This document shows positions 1 to 8,263 of a stretch of 64,000 nt of DNA, piece by piece; position 1 is the stretch's first letter, and each line of letters opens with the position of its first letter. The translations under genes and the position numbers were made by a program. The notes under the pieces are model-generated. The model was not told the origin of the DNA. It did not search any database and saw only the letters and a program-made list of their open reading frames with translations. Origin of the DNA: Natrinema sp. HArc-T2 (GTDB lineage Archaea; Halobacteriota; Halobacteria; Halobacteriales; Natrialbaceae); assembly GCF_041821085.1 (NCBI RefSeq), contig NZ_JBGUAZ010000004.1, forward strand, positions 62,001-126,000, given 5' to 3'.

Positions 1-2
1 CT

Positions 3-572
3 ATGTCTGCCAATAACACTGCCGTCCCGGCTCTCGAAGCCGAGCTGGAGGGTGACGTTCGGGTCGACTGTTACGTTCGCTCGAGCGTGCCAGCTGCGGT
101 TTCCGAACGGCTCACCGCGCTGCTCGAGCGGCTGCAGACGCTCGCGGAAACCGACGCCATCGCCGACGTGCAGGTCTCCCAGTGGCCGGCTGAACATGCG
201 ATCGGCGAGACAGACCAGCCGACGCGGGAGGAACTCGTCGCCGAGTTCGACGAGTGGGCGACCGAGCACGGCTATTCGCTCGAGCCGGGCTTCTGTCGAC
301 AGCAGATCGACCTCTCACCGTTTGGGATCGATGACCCGAGCGAGACGATTCGGGTCCCGCTGGTGGCGCTTGCCTTCTACGATGCCGACGACGCTGGCAA
401 CGCTGACGAGACTGTACAAGGCGTCGTTCCATGCACGAAATCCGATCAAGACGACGGCAAGCGGACCTATACCGTCGACGGGTGGCTCACGACTGTCGAA
501 CGGCATGCGTCGGAGACATCCCCGAACGGGACTCAAACGGATCAGCGGGCCCTGCTGGAGGGATCACGATGA
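3..572 (+). CDS. Conserved haloarchaeal protein of the 'HTH-domain' family
   Basis: A 189-residue acidic soluble protein of unknown role. After a short N-terminus it has a stretch typical of a haloarchaeal family often labelled HTH-domain protein: a VDCYVRSSVP strand, then a helix rich in Leu and Arg (about residues 30-50), then a short strand VQVSQW. The second half carries GFCRQQIDLSPFG and a VVPC motif. I see no signal peptide or membrane segment. Its TGA stop overlaps the ATG of the ketoreductase downstream (shared ATGA), so the two genes are probably translated from one message. The start is only two bases from the window edge, so an upstream start or partner gene cannot be excluded. The family name is from memory; function is unknown. 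Confidence 0.7.
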   Translation: MSANNTAVPALEAELEGDVRVDCYVRSSVPAAVSERLTALLERLQTLAETDAIADVQVSQWPAEHAIGETDQPTREELVAEFDEWATEHGYSLEPGFCRQQIDLSPFGIDDPSETIRVPLVALAFYDADDAGNADETVQGVVPCTKSDQDDGKRTYTVDGWLTTVERHASETSPNGTQTDQRALLEGSR

Positions 573-1369
573 CGGCACAAATGCTCGAGCAGACGAGCGG
601 CTTGGAACTGCCGTCCCGGCAGCCACTTTCGGACCGTACGTGTCTGGTGACCGGCGCGTCGCGAGGAATCGGACGCAGCATCGCGTGCGAACTCGGGCGC
701 TACGGTGCGACCGTCGTCGTCAACTATCGCTCGTCGGACGCGGCCGCCCACGAGGTCGCCGAGACGATTTCTGCCACCGACGGCGACGGTGAGGGGTATC
801 CGGTTCAGGCCGACGTCACCGACCGTGACGATGTCGCCGTCATGCGTGAGGGTGTCCACGACGAACTCGGCGAGATCGACGTCCTCGTCAACAACGCCGG
901 GATTACGCAGGACCGGCTCTTTGCCGACATGACTCCCGAGGAGTGGCACCGCGCGATCGACGTCTCGCTCAACGGGGCGTTCAACTGTACGCACGCCTTC
1001 TACGACGACATTCAAACCGCTGATGACGGTCGTCTCATCGCCATCTCGAGTGTCGTCGGAAAGCAAGGGAACGTCGGACAGGCGAACTACGCGGCGGCGA
1101 AAAGCGGCCTCTTTGGCTTTATTCGCTCGCTTGCACTCGAGTTGGCACCGTCAGGGTCGACCGCCAACTGTATCGCCCCCGGCTTTACGCGGACCGAGAT
1201 GGTCGAGGCAATCCCGGACGACGTGCAAGCGGAGATCCGCGAGGATATCCCGCTGGACCGATTCGCCGACGCGAGCGATATCGCCGGGCTCGTCCGGTAT
1301 CTCGCCAGCGAAGAGGCAGGATACATCACCGGCGAAGTTATCGACGTCAACGGCGGCATCGACCTCTAA
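569..1369 (+). CDS. phaB: Short-chain dehydrogenase, acetoacetyl-CoA / 3-oxoacyl reductase type
   Basis: A 266-residue classical short-chain dehydrogenase. The NADP-binding motif TGASRGIGRS lies at residues 28-37, NNAG at 108-111, the catalytic Ser near 160, and the YxxxK pair at Tyr174/Lys178. The ending GYITGEVIDVNGGIDL is typical of FabG/PhaB proteins. In haloarchaea, which lack fatty acid synthase, such enzymes are usually the NADPH-dependent acetoacetyl-CoA reductase of polyhydroxyalkanoate synthesis, making (R)-3-hydroxybutyryl-CoA in the cytoplasm. The start chosen is the ATG that overlaps the preceding stop (ATGA), which removes an unlikely N-terminal extension. No PHA synthase gene is visible here, so the PHA assignment rests on family knowledge; another 3-oxoacyl reductase role is possible. 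Confidence 0.82.
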   Translation: MTAQMLEQTSGLELPSRQPLSDRTCLVTGASRGIGRSIACELGRYGATVVVNYRSSDAAAHEVAETISATDGDGEGYPVQADVTDRDDVAVMREGVHDELGEIDVLVNNAGITQDRLFADMTPEEWHRAIDVSLNGAFNCTHAFYDDIQTADDGRLIAISSVVGKQGNVGQANYAAAKSGLFGFIRSLALELAPSGSTANCIAPGFTRTEMVEAIPDDVQAEIREDIPLDRFADASDIAGLVRYLASEEAGYITGEVIDVNGGIDL

Positions 1370-1564
1370 TTCGTCCGATCGGACCGACCGAGACGCCGAC
1401 CCTGCGAGCGGCGACCGTTTGTTGCCAGAGTGTCTCTACCACGTAATCCGTCGCGTGTGAAACAGCCGGCCCGTTCGCCGTCGGCAAGTCAGGCGACTGC
1501 TCGGCCATCGGTCAACCTGACGCCGACAAGCATTTACTCGAGACTCCCGTACAGTTGTGTCCGA

Positions 1565-2200
1565 ATGGCCGCTGAACCGGACTATGACTTCTGGCTACTC
1601 GACCTCGATGGCACCCTCGTCGATGTCGAGTGGTCGTACACGCGGGAGGTGTTCGACCGGGTCGGCGACCGGCTGGGCCGTACGTTCACCGACCGAGAAG
1701 CCGACATCCTCTGGAACGGGTTGACCGGCTCCCGGGACCGCCAGCTCGAGGAGTGGGGCGTCGACTCCCGCGAGTTCTGGGACGCGTTCCACGAAGAGGA
1801 GGATCCGCTGGTGCGGGCCGAACAGACGTACCTCCACGACGACGCTGCGTTTGTCGCCGACCTCGACGCACCAGTGGGGCTGGTTACCCACTGTCAGGAA
1901 TTCCTCTGTGAACCCGTGTTGGATCACGTCGGAATCCGCGATTGGTTCGATGCGCAACTGTGCTGTACCGAGGAGACAGGCTGGAAACCCGATCCCGGTC
2001 CCGTCAAGCGCGTCATGACCGAACTTGGCGTTGCCCACAACGGCCATCAGGGCGTGCTCGCAGGCGACGGCGCAAACGACGTCGGCGCGGCCTGGAACGC
2101 CGGGCTCGACGCGATCCACGTCGAACGGGTCGGCCACGAGCGCCGTGGTCGGTGTGTCCTCGGCGACTATCGCGTCCAGTCGTTCGACGACCTTTACTGA
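1565..2200 (+). CDS. HAD-superfamily hydrolase
   Basis: A 211-residue protein of the haloacid dehalogenase superfamily. Motif I is DLDGT (Asp13 nucleophile, Asp15 acid/base). A four-helix cap fits residues about 20-95. Motif II is LVTHC, motif III the Lys of GWKPDPGPVK, and motif IV GDGANDVGAAWNAG near residue 167. This is the phosphoglycolate phosphatase/beta-phosphoglucomutase-like subgroup, so it is probably a small-molecule phosphatase; the substrate cannot be told. I chose ATG 1565 because the longer reading adds a low-complexity segment with no family match and lies over intergenic-looking sequence. It is separated from the ketoreductase by about 195 bases and is probably its own transcription unit. 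Confidence 0.85.
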   Translation: MAAEPDYDFWLLDLDGTLVDVEWSYTREVFDRVGDRLGRTFTDREADILWNGLTGSRDRQLEEWGVDSREFWDAFHEEEDPLVRAEQTYLHDDAAFVADLDAPVGLVTHCQEFLCEPVLDHVGIRDWFDAQLCCTEETGWKPDPGPVKRVMTELGVAHNGHQGVLAGDGANDVGAAWNAGLDAIHVERVGHERRGRCVLGDYRVQSFDDLY

Positions 2201-2452
2201 GACAGGCGACTGCGACTGTGTTCCGACGCAATCGCACAGTGGTCGGCAGTTGCGGTGAGAAAGACTCACAGCAATCGTCATGAGGACGGTCGGCGGTAAC
2301 CGTGTCCTGGCACACCCACGACCGTCTTGCGATTGTGCCGGAACTGCCGTTCACCCGCCCGTGACGCGTCATATAACGCGTGTTCGTATTCACGGATTGT
2401 TACCATTTTCTCGACAGGAAAGCTTATGATGAGATACCCGGGTTATCGGAGC

Positions 2453-2785
2453 ATGGCACGCGATACGCCGGTACAAAACGGAACTGACTCGAAATCAACC
2501 GACACGCAGCTGCCGAACCTCGTGACGATCGTCGGTCGTGGCGTCCCCTCGAACTACGAAGTCGCCGTCGACGGCGACCTCGAGATGCTAGCGACCGATC
2601 CGGTGGCCGAAGGAACCGTCGTTTCGGGCGGTGTCGCCGAGGGATCGATCGATGTCGGCGTCCAGCGCTTTCGCTTTTCCGGCGAGATGGCAAACGTCCG
2701 ACTCGTCGACTGGAACGGCGACCAGGCGCCCGACTCGGCGAGCGTCCCGACGGTTCACGTCGAATACGGCGCACCGCAGCGCTAA
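2453..2785 (+). CDS. Small conserved haloarchaeal protein
   Basis: A 110-residue acidic protein without signal peptide or membrane segment. The core reads as alternating beta strands: LVTIVGRGVPSNYEVAVDGDLEM, an AEGTVVSGGVAEGSIDVG turn region, then FRFSGEMANVRLVDWNG and VPTVHVEYG. This resembles a small all-beta domain; I do not recognise a named family. The start at 2453 is preferred over the upstream ATG at 2429 because an AT-rich element (CTTATGAT) sits about 27 bases ahead of it, the spacing expected for a leaderless haloarchaeal transcript. It runs convergently toward hemA. Function unknown. Confidence 0.65.
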   Translation: MARDTPVQNGTDSKSTDTQLPNLVTIVGRGVPSNYEVAVDGDLEMLATDPVAEGTVVSGGVAEGSIDVGVQRFRFSGEMANVRLVDWNGDQAPDSASVPTVHVEYGAPQR

Positions 2786-2910
2786 CGCGTCCCTGTTCGG
2801 CAGCCGAAAACGATGATATCGGCTGCCGAGTGACGCCGCGCTCTCGGTCAACTGGTCGAGAATTCGTCACAATACGTCTCGAGTGCGAGCAGCGCGGCCA
2901 CCGCGTCGAA

Positions 2911-4239
2911 TCAGTCGTCGTCGGTCGCGCCGATGCTCGCGTCGCTGTTTACCGTGGCTGTCATCGAAGGCGGTGCGATCGGTCCATCAGTCGCGCCGAA
3001 CTCCGGGTTAAAGAGCTGGAGTGCGGTGTGGATAGTACTCCAGTCGTCCTCTGCGGCTGCCTCGCGCAGGCTCTTGGTCGGCGGTGCGAGCAACTGGTTG
3101 ACCAGCGAGTCGGCCATCGCCTCGACGATCTCGCGTTGCTCTGCGGACACCTCGTCGCCTAACCGTGAGAGCGCCGTTTCGACCTCCTGTTCTTTGATCC
3201 GTTCGGCGGACTCGTACATCGCAGCGATGGCCTCGTCGGCGCGGGCGCGCTTGTACTGCTCGATGAGCAACTCGAACTCGTGGTCGATCATCGTCTCGAC
3301 CTCCTCGGCGGCGTCGGCTCGTTGATCGTGTGTCTCGGCGGTGATCGACTCGAGGTCGTCCAGATCGAACACCTGCACCGCAGGTAACGCGTCGGTCTCC
3401 GGCGCGACGTCGCGGGGCTGGCCGAGATCGACGATCACCTGTGAATCCTCCTTCCCCTCGAGATGGTGGGGTTCAACGACTGGCTCGTCGCTGCCGGTCG
3501 CCGCGACGACGACATCCGCGCGGGTTGCGACCCGCTCTAGGTCCTCGAGCGAGACGACCGTGGTGTCGGTTTCGTCGTCGACATCGCTGACGAGAGGGGT
3601 TGCGCGTGAGACGGTCCGGTTAGCGACGACGAGTTCGTCGATGCCAGCGGCCGTGAGACTCCGAGCGGCGAGCTGTCCCATCTCGCCAGCGCCGACGACC
3701 AGCGCAGTCGCCCCCTCGAGATCGATCTCGCGGGCGGCCCGTCGCGTCGCAGCCGAGCCAAGCGAGACGACGCCCTCGTTGATCGCGGTCTCGGTCCGGG
3801 CGCGTTCGCCGACGTGGATCGCCTTCGTGACGGCGGCCTCGAGCATCGAGCCGATCCCGCCGGCGTCGCGGGCGTCCTCGTAGGCGGTCCGAACCTGCCC
3901 GATAATCTGGTCTTCGCCGATGATTACCGACTCGAGGCCAGCGGCGACACGCAGGAGATGGCGTAAGCTCTCGTTGTGGTCGGTCGTGACGACGGCGTCG
4001 TCCTCGACGCCAGCGAAAAACTCAGAGAGAGCGGCTCGGCCGACGACGTGGTCCGGTCCGACGACGTATGCCTCGACGCGGTTACACGTCGACAGAACGT
4101 ACGCCTCTTCGATGTCGGGCACAGTCAACAACTCCGTCACAGCGGTCGTCTGACTCTCGGGGCTGGCAGCGGCGAGCTGGTCGACGGTCCCACACCGGTG
4201 TGTGACACGCGCTGCGGTGACGACGCCGGTCGAGATCAC
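2911..4239 (-). CDS. hemA: Glutamyl-tRNA reductase
   Basis: A 442-residue enzyme that reduces glutamyl-tRNA(Glu) to glutamate-1-semialdehyde with NADPH, the first committed step of tetrapyrrole synthesis. The nucleophilic Cys is Cys52 in VLSTCNRVEAYV. A glutamyl-tRNA reductase substrate segment (ESVIIGEDQIIGQV) follows, then a Rossmann motif VVGAGEMGQLAARSL and the C-terminal dimerisation helices. It has about 40 extra acidic residues at the C-terminus, common in haloarchaea. The start codon is GTG and shares GTGA with the stop of the precorrin-2 dehydrogenase gene upstream. It is the last gene of a three-gene minus-strand operon for early and siroheme-dependent heme synthesis. Confidence 0.95.
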   Translation of the reverse strand: MISTGVVTAARVTHRCGTVDQLAAASPESQTTAVTELLTVPDIEEAYVLSTCNRVEAYVVGPDHVVGRAALSEFFAGVEDDAVVTTDHNESLRHLLRVAAGLESVIIGEDQIIGQVRTAYEDARDAGGIGSMLEAAVTKAIHVGERARTETAINEGVVSLGSAATRRAAREIDLEGATALVVGAGEMGQLAARSLTAAGIDELVVANRTVSRATPLVSDVDDETDTTVVSLEDLERVATRADVVVAATGSDEPVVEPHHLEGKEDSQVIVDLGQPRDVAPETDALPAVQVFDLDDLESITAETHDQRADAAEEVETMIDHEFELLIEQYKRARADEAIAAMYESAERIKEQEVETALSRLGDEVSAEQREIVEAMADSLVNQLLAPPTKSLREAAAEDDWSTIHTALQLFNPEFGATDGPIAPPSMTATVNSDASIGATDDD

Positions 4240-4892
4240 GACCGATCACCCCCAGTAGACAGATTCTCGGCGAGCACGTCCTCGATCACTTGGGGACTGT
4301 TGGAAGTACCTGTACGTAAAGCTGTCCAAACATCTGGAGAATTAACGACGTCGGTGACGATCTGCTGCCGTCGGTCGACCGCCACGTCCCGGGATTTGAG
4401 TTCTTCGCGCACCTCCGCACAGACCTGCGCCATCTCGCCGGCTCCGGAAAGCGTTTCCTCGAGTTCCTGGCGGAGATACTTGCTCAGTGCGGGTGCTTGC
4501 CCGCCGGTCGCGACCGAGACGACGACGGGATCCTCGCGGACGGTCGCGGGAACGACGACGCTACCGGAGTCGCGCTCTCCCGACCGGTCCGCACGATTGA
4601 CGAGCGTGCCCCGTTCGCGGGCCGCGTCGGCGATGGCATCGTTGATCGTGTCGTCGTCCGTCGCGGCGACGACCAGTGCGGGAGTCGTCCGCTCGAGCCA
4701 ACCCGGAATCTCGTCCGGGTCGGGTGCGGCCCGCACGAGTTCGGCTCCGCCGAACTCCCGGTCGGCAAAGGTCGGACTGACGACGATCACGTGCGCTTCA
4801 CGGTCGAACCGCCGGGCTTTCCGTGCACCCACGTGGCCGCCGCCGAAGACGAGCACCGTCGTGTCGGTGAAGTCGTGTAAGAGTGGAATCAT
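4236..4892 (-). CDS. Precorrin-2 dehydrogenase / sirohydrochlorin ferrochelatase (Met8/CysG-N type)
   Basis: A 218-residue protein of the Met8/CysG N-terminal family, which oxidises precorrin-2 to sirohydrochlorin with NAD and may insert iron to give siroheme. The dinucleotide motif VLVFGGGHVGARKARRF is at residues 14-30. LVVAATDDDTINDAI and LVNRADR follow, and the family signature GGQAPALSKYLRQELE is near residue 140. The start at 4892 (MIPLLHDF) fits the family; longer readings add a basic, low-quality segment. It lies 26 bases after the siroheme decarboxylase gene and overlaps hemA by four bases, so siroheme and heme functions are co-transcribed. Whether it also chelates iron cannot be told from sequence. 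Confidence 0.9.
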   Translation of the reverse strand: MIPLLHDFTDTTVLVFGGGHVGARKARRFDREAHVIVVSPTFADREFGGAELVRAAPDPDEIPGWLERTTPALVVAATDDDTINDAIADAARERGTLVNRADRSGERDSGSVVVPATVREDPVVVSVATGGQAPALSKYLRQELEETLSGAGEMAQVCAEVREELKSRDVAVDRRQQIVTDVVNSPDVWTALRTGTSNSPQVIEDVLAENLSTGGDRS

Positions 4893-4918
4893 GGAGGAAA
4901 CGTTGCTACCGCAGGGCG

Positions 4919-6001
4919 TTACTGCGCTCTGGTGTTCGCGTCGGCGCGTTCGTCCAGTCGAATCCCGGTTTTCTTCAAGATCTGTGTCGAAAACAGGGAG
5001 TCCCAGTCGTCCTCGGAGACGTCCCAGTACTCGCTCATGGTCTCGCGGACCTGTTCGATACGCTGCTGGCTTTCGTCCTCGCTGCGGCCGTGGGTCATCG
5101 CGAAGAAGTTGTACGGCCAAACGCCCTCGTGACGCGGTCGCCGATAACAGTGCGTGACGAACGGCAGCGCAGCGACTTCGGGGCCGACCTCGGGGACGAC
5201 CTCGTCGGGGACGTTCCAGACCGTCATCCCGTTTTCCGTATAGCCCAGCGCGTAGTGGTTGGGCACGACGCCGATCCGGCGGATCTTGCCCTCACGCTCG
5301 AATCGTTTGATGGTCTCGAGCACCCAGTCGGCCTCCTGGCCGATCGCGTCAGCCACGTCCGCATACGGTGTTTCGGTCAGCGGGACGCCGCCTTGGATCT
5401 CGAGGACGAGGTCGCGTTCGGCTGGCGACAACGTCGCGTCGTCGGTCGGTTCGACGTCGGGGCCGCGCTCGGATAGGTCGATCCCGGCTGCCGCGATGTC
5501 CCCGTCGCCGTCGAGTGGGCCGTCGACGTAGAACTTGGCTTCGACGCGGAACTCGCGTTGTTTCGGCAGGTTGTACGTCTCCTGGCCCGTCTCAGCTTCG
5601 ATCTCGGCTAACACCTCCTCGACGCGGTCCTCGTCGGCGACGCTGACGACGAACCAGACGTTCAGGTGTGGATGCTCGCGCTCGTAGTTGTGAGCTACCT
5701 CGCGGTGGGCGTTGACGGCCTCGACGACCTCGTCGAAGTGGTCTTCGGGGGCGTGCATGGCGACCAGCGTCGCCGCGCCGCCGATCTCCTGGGCGTTGAC
5801 GAGCGGGCCGAACCGCGAGAGGACGCCGCGATCATCCAAGTCACGAATCGTCTCGAGCAGCCCCGCCGCGTCGATGTCGATCCCGTTCTCGCGCATGGCA
5901 GCCGCAGCAGGCTCGAACGGTCGTTCCACGACAGGAAAGCCGCCCTGAAAGGCGTTGACGACCGCCCGTTCGCGCTCCGTGAGATCGACGTCCGTGGTCA
6001 T
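4919..6001 (-). CDS. ahbB: Siroheme decarboxylase, fused AhbA-AhbB type
   Basis: A 360-residue protein made of two Lrp/AsnC-like halves, each with an N-terminal winged helix and a ferredoxin-like domain. The first half is about residues 8-150 (LTERERAVVNAFQGGFPVVERPF...). The second is about 185-340 (LSPAERDLVLEIQGGVPLTETPY...). The segment TENGMTVWNVPDE...PFVTHCYRRPRHEGVWPYNFFAMTHG matches AhbB proteins, which decarboxylate siroheme to 12,18-didecarboxysiroheme in the alternative heme pathway. In many organisms AhbA and AhbB are separate; here they form one chain. Despite the HTH folds it is an enzyme, not a regulator. It is the first gene of the operon with met8-like and hemA, which supports the assignment strongly. 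A TATA element lies 24-30 bases before the ATG. Confidence 0.9.
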   Translation of the reverse strand: MTTDVDLTERERAVVNAFQGGFPVVERPFEPAAAAMRENGIDIDAAGLLETIRDLDDRGVLSRFGPLVNAQEIGGAATLVAMHAPEDHFDEVVEAVNAHREVAHNYEREHPHLNVWFVVSVADEDRVEEVLAEIEAETGQETYNLPKQREFRVEAKFYVDGPLDGDGDIAAAGIDLSERGPDVEPTDDATLSPAERDLVLEIQGGVPLTETPYADVADAIGQEADWVLETIKRFEREGKIRRIGVVPNHYALGYTENGMTVWNVPDEVVPEVGPEVAALPFVTHCYRRPRHEGVWPYNFFAMTHGRSEDESQQRIEQVRETMSEYWDVSEDDWDSLFSTQILKKTGIRLDERADANTRAQ

Positions 6002-6023
6002 AGATGATACTCACGGCCCGCGG

Positions 6024-6032
6024 AGTATAAGC
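6024..6032 (-). promoter_or_regulatory. TATA box of the heme operon
   Basis: On the minus strand this reads GCTTATACT, about 25-30 bases before the ATG of the siroheme decarboxylase gene at 6001. That spacing is typical of leaderless haloarchaeal messages, so transcription should begin at or next to the start codon. Confidence 0.6.
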
Positions 6033-6160
6033 GGATTGGAACGGTGACAACGCGCTCACTCTGGCTGATTCGTTACCTGTCGTACCAGCGTCGACTCTAC
6101 TATCTCTACCCGTGCTATACGACACCTAACCTTTATTGTAAGAAAGTAAGAGTTTCTGGT

Positions 6161-6631
6161 ATGAAACGCCGTCAACTGGTCAGTGGGGCATCGCTGGCTG
6201 CGATCGCGACACTCGCAGGCTGTACTGGGGGATCAGGGACCACGGGAACCGAGTCGTCGAAGCCGCCGATCGACCAACTCGAGATTTCGATCTTCGACGT
6301 TCGACAGCCAGATCTCGGTGTCCAAAGCGCCACACTTCCCGTTATTCTCGAGTTCACAAACCCGGCGGACGTGGAAATTCCGTCCCCGTCGGGTGAATTC
6401 GATGTCGCGATTAACGGCTATTTGGTCGTCACAGCAGAGCCGACACTGAACACGCTCGAGCCGGGAGAAACGGCGAAGACGACGCTGGAGCTCATCATCG
6501 AATACGTCGATAGCAGATCGGCAGCGGTCGATGCACTGCGAAGCAAGAGTTTCCAGCTCACGATGGACGGCAAACTCCGGTCAGAAGACGCCACGGAAAC
6601 CGTCTCGTTGTCGTACGATTACGGACAGTGA
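6161..6631 (+). CDS. Secreted lipoprotein with LEA14-like (WHy) domain
   Basis: A 156-residue lipoprotein. The N-terminus MKRRQLVSGASLAAIATLAGC has a twin-arginine-like n-region, a hydrophobic core and a lipobox LAGC, so it should be exported and lipid-anchored outside the membrane. After a Gly/Thr/Ser-rich linker, residues about 40-155 form a beta-sandwich pattern typical of the LEA14/WHy family: LEISIFDVRQPDLG, ATLPVILEFTNPADVEIP, FDVAINGYLVV and TLEPGETAKTTLELIIEYVD. Such domains are linked to desiccation and stress tolerance in other organisms; the role here is unknown. ATG 6161 is supported by the signal peptide and an AT-rich element (CCTTTATTG) about 27 bases upstream. Its stop is followed after a few bases by repeat copy A. 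Confidence 0.75.
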   Translation: MKRRQLVSGASLAAIATLAGCTGGSGTTGTESSKPPIDQLEISIFDVRQPDLGVQSATLPVILEFTNPADVEIPSPSGEFDVAINGYLVVTAEPTLNTLEPGETAKTTLELIIEYVDSRSAAVDALRSKSFQLTMDGKLRSEDATETVSLSYDYGQ

Positions 6632-6643
6632 CGGGCACCCGTC

Positions 6644-6728
6644 TCAGACGGACTCCTGTCAGTCAGTGCCGGTGGGACCGCGACCGTCCTGCGGTCCCAC
6701 CGGTATATCGGGACAGCAGACCGTCTCA
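6644..6728. repeat. Stop-anchored hairpin repeat, copy A
   Basis: Best-formed member of the dispersed repeat family. The left end GACGGACTCCTGTC (from 6647) and the right end form an imperfect terminal inverted repeat (12 of 14 match). The inner hairpin has perfect 13-base arms, CCGGTGGGACCGC at 6669-6681 and its complement at 6691-6703, with a 9-base loop. The right end stops exactly at the TGA stop codon (6726-6728) of the minus-strand gene. Just left of it, CCCGTCTCA (6638-6646) looks like the right end of a second, lost copy. Confidence 0.85.
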
Positions 6729-7151
6729 GTCCGTCCGATCGCCTTCGACGCCGGTCACGTCGAAGCCCAGGTCACGGATGTCCTCGAGGATCGCCTCGTG
6801 GTCGGCGCTAGCCTCGTAGTAGATGACGATGTCGAAGCTACCCTCGCGCAGCAGTTGCTGACACTCCCAGACGAACTCCTCGTCTTCGAGGGTCAGTCCC
6901 TGATGCTGGTTCGAGGAGAAGTCGGTGTCGTCGTTGCCCGAGTAGACGTAGCAGTCTTTCGGGTCGTGGCCTGCGTGCTCGGCGATAATGTCGCCGACGT
7001 CGATCGTCGCCTGCATCATCTGGACGTCGTCTTGGCCGTCGTAGTCGGTGTGGACGATCGCGCCGTTGAGTTCGATCTCGCCGGGCTCGAGCAGCGCTTT
7101 GGTCCGCTGATAGAGATCCTCGTCGAGAACGTTGGAGTTCGAGTCTGCCAT
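6726..7151 (-). CDS. Conserved haloarchaeal protein (DUF5778-like)
   Basis: A 141-residue very acidic soluble protein. It resembles, from memory, the haloarchaeal family DUF5778. Conserved stretches are DLYQRTKALLEPGEIELNGAIVHTDYDG, MMQATIDVGDIIAEHAGHDPKDCYVYSGNDD and SSNQHQGLTLEDEEFVWECQQLL. The last strand and helix, FDIVIYYEAS...ILEDIRDLGFDVTGVEG, look like a ferredoxin-like fold. Function is unknown. It is divergent from the prenyltransferase gene at 7330, and its stop codon is the right boundary of repeat copy A. The DUF number should be verified by profile search. Confidence 0.75.
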   Translation of the reverse strand: MADSNSNVLDEDLYQRTKALLEPGEIELNGAIVHTDYDGQDDVQMMQATIDVGDIIAEHAGHDPKDCYVYSGNDDTDFSSNQHQGLTLEDEEFVWECQQLLREGSFDIVIYYEASADHEAILEDIRDLGFDVTGVEGDRTD

Positions 7152-7329
7152 TAGCTCACTCGAGCAGCGCCGGACTGATAGCCGTCACGGTTCCGATGGC
7201 AGTAAGAGCCGTTATTCGACGGGCGTTTTTCTGCCCCTCGACGCTCGAATCCGAGGGCGAATCGTGTCTGCTGGATTGACAACGAGCAACACACAAGACA
7301 CATAGGCACCGGTGACTTTTCCACGGATA

Positions 7330-8262
7330 ATGAAGCGGTGGCTCCGCGGACGCGTCGATGCGGCCTACGAACGGCTGCTTTCACGTGAGATATCCGGCGC
7401 GCCAACCCACGTTGCGGTGATCCAAGACGGCAATCGACGGTATGCCCGAAAGCGAGGCGGCGACGCCCACGAGGGCCACCGCGCCGGTGCGAAGACGACC
7501 GAACGCGTCCTCGAGTGGTGTCAGGATATCGGCGTCGAGGAGTTGACGCTGTATGCGTTCTCGACGGAGAACTTCGAGCGCCCGCCCGACGAGCGAGAGG
7601 CGTTGTTCGACCTCCTCGAATCGAAACTCCGCGAGTTCGCCGACGCCGACCGCGTCCACGACAACGACGTCCACATCCGCGCCCTCGGCGATGTCGACCG
7701 GCTCCCCAAGCGGGTTCGTGAGGCCGTCGCCTACGCCGAGGACCGAACCAACGACTACGACGAGTTCGTCCTCAACATCGCGCTGGCCTACGGCGGTCGT
7801 GCAGAGCTCCTCGAGGCCGTCCGCGGCGTCGCCGAAGCCGTCGATGCGGGCGAACTCTCGCCCGACGAGATCGACGTCGGGGACATCGAACAGCGACTCT
7901 ACGACCGCCCGGTGCGTGACGTCGACCTGATCATCCGAACCGGCGGCGACGAGCGCACGTCGAATTTTCTCCCCTGGCACGCCAACGGCAACGAGGCCGC
8001 GGTTTTCTTCTGTACGCCCTACTGGCCGGAGTTCTCGAAGACGGACTTCCTTCGGGGGATCCGAACCTATGAACACCGCCAGGAGTCCTGGCGGCGCACT
8101 CGTGCCCGGCGTGCGCTGGCCTTACTCGGGGCCGTCAGCGAACCAGAACTCGCCGAAGCGCGCGCGATCGTCGACCGGTTCCGCGACTCGCTGCCCTCGA
8201 GCGAACGGCCCGACGCCGGCGAGTTCGAGACTGGCGACTCGAGCAGCCAGATCGCAGACTAG
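7330..8262 (+). CDS. uppS: cis-Prenyltransferase, catalytic subunit (undecaprenyl diphosphate synthase family)
   Basis: A 310-residue cis-prenyltransferase that elongates an allylic diphosphate with isopentenyl diphosphate to make the long polyprenyl carrier (dolichol-type) used in protein glycosylation. Family motifs are intact: VAVIQDGNRRYARKRG with catalytic Asp33, FSTENF, and IRTGGDERTSNFLPWHANGNEAAVFFCTPYWPEF. After DFLRGIRTYEHRQ, however, where bacterial enzymes have RRFG (the RxG motif that reaches the partner's active site), this protein has ESWRRTR and then a long C-terminal extension. It faces a convergent second family member one base away that keeps RxG. I infer a heteromeric enzyme. 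ATG 7330 was chosen over an upstream start because it begins the conserved N-terminal helix. Confidence 0.9.
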   Translation: MKRWLRGRVDAAYERLLSREISGAPTHVAVIQDGNRRYARKRGGDAHEGHRAGAKTTERVLEWCQDIGVEELTLYAFSTENFERPPDEREALFDLLESKLREFADADRVHDNDVHIRALGDVDRLPKRVREAVAYAEDRTNDYDEFVLNIALAYGGRAELLEAVRGVAEAVDAGELSPDEIDVGDIEQRLYDRPVRDVDLIIRTGGDERTSNFLPWHANGNEAAVFFCTPYWPEFSKTDFLRGIRTYEHRQESWRRTRARRALALLGAVSEPELAEARAIVDRFRDSLPSSERPDAGEFETGDSSSQIAD

Positions 8263-8263
8263 A

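Noticed and set aside
4919-6001. Calling the fused Lrp/AsnC-like protein a transcription regulator
   Set aside because: The AhbB-specific segment and the operon with hemA and precorrin-2 dehydrogenase make siroheme decarboxylase much more likely.
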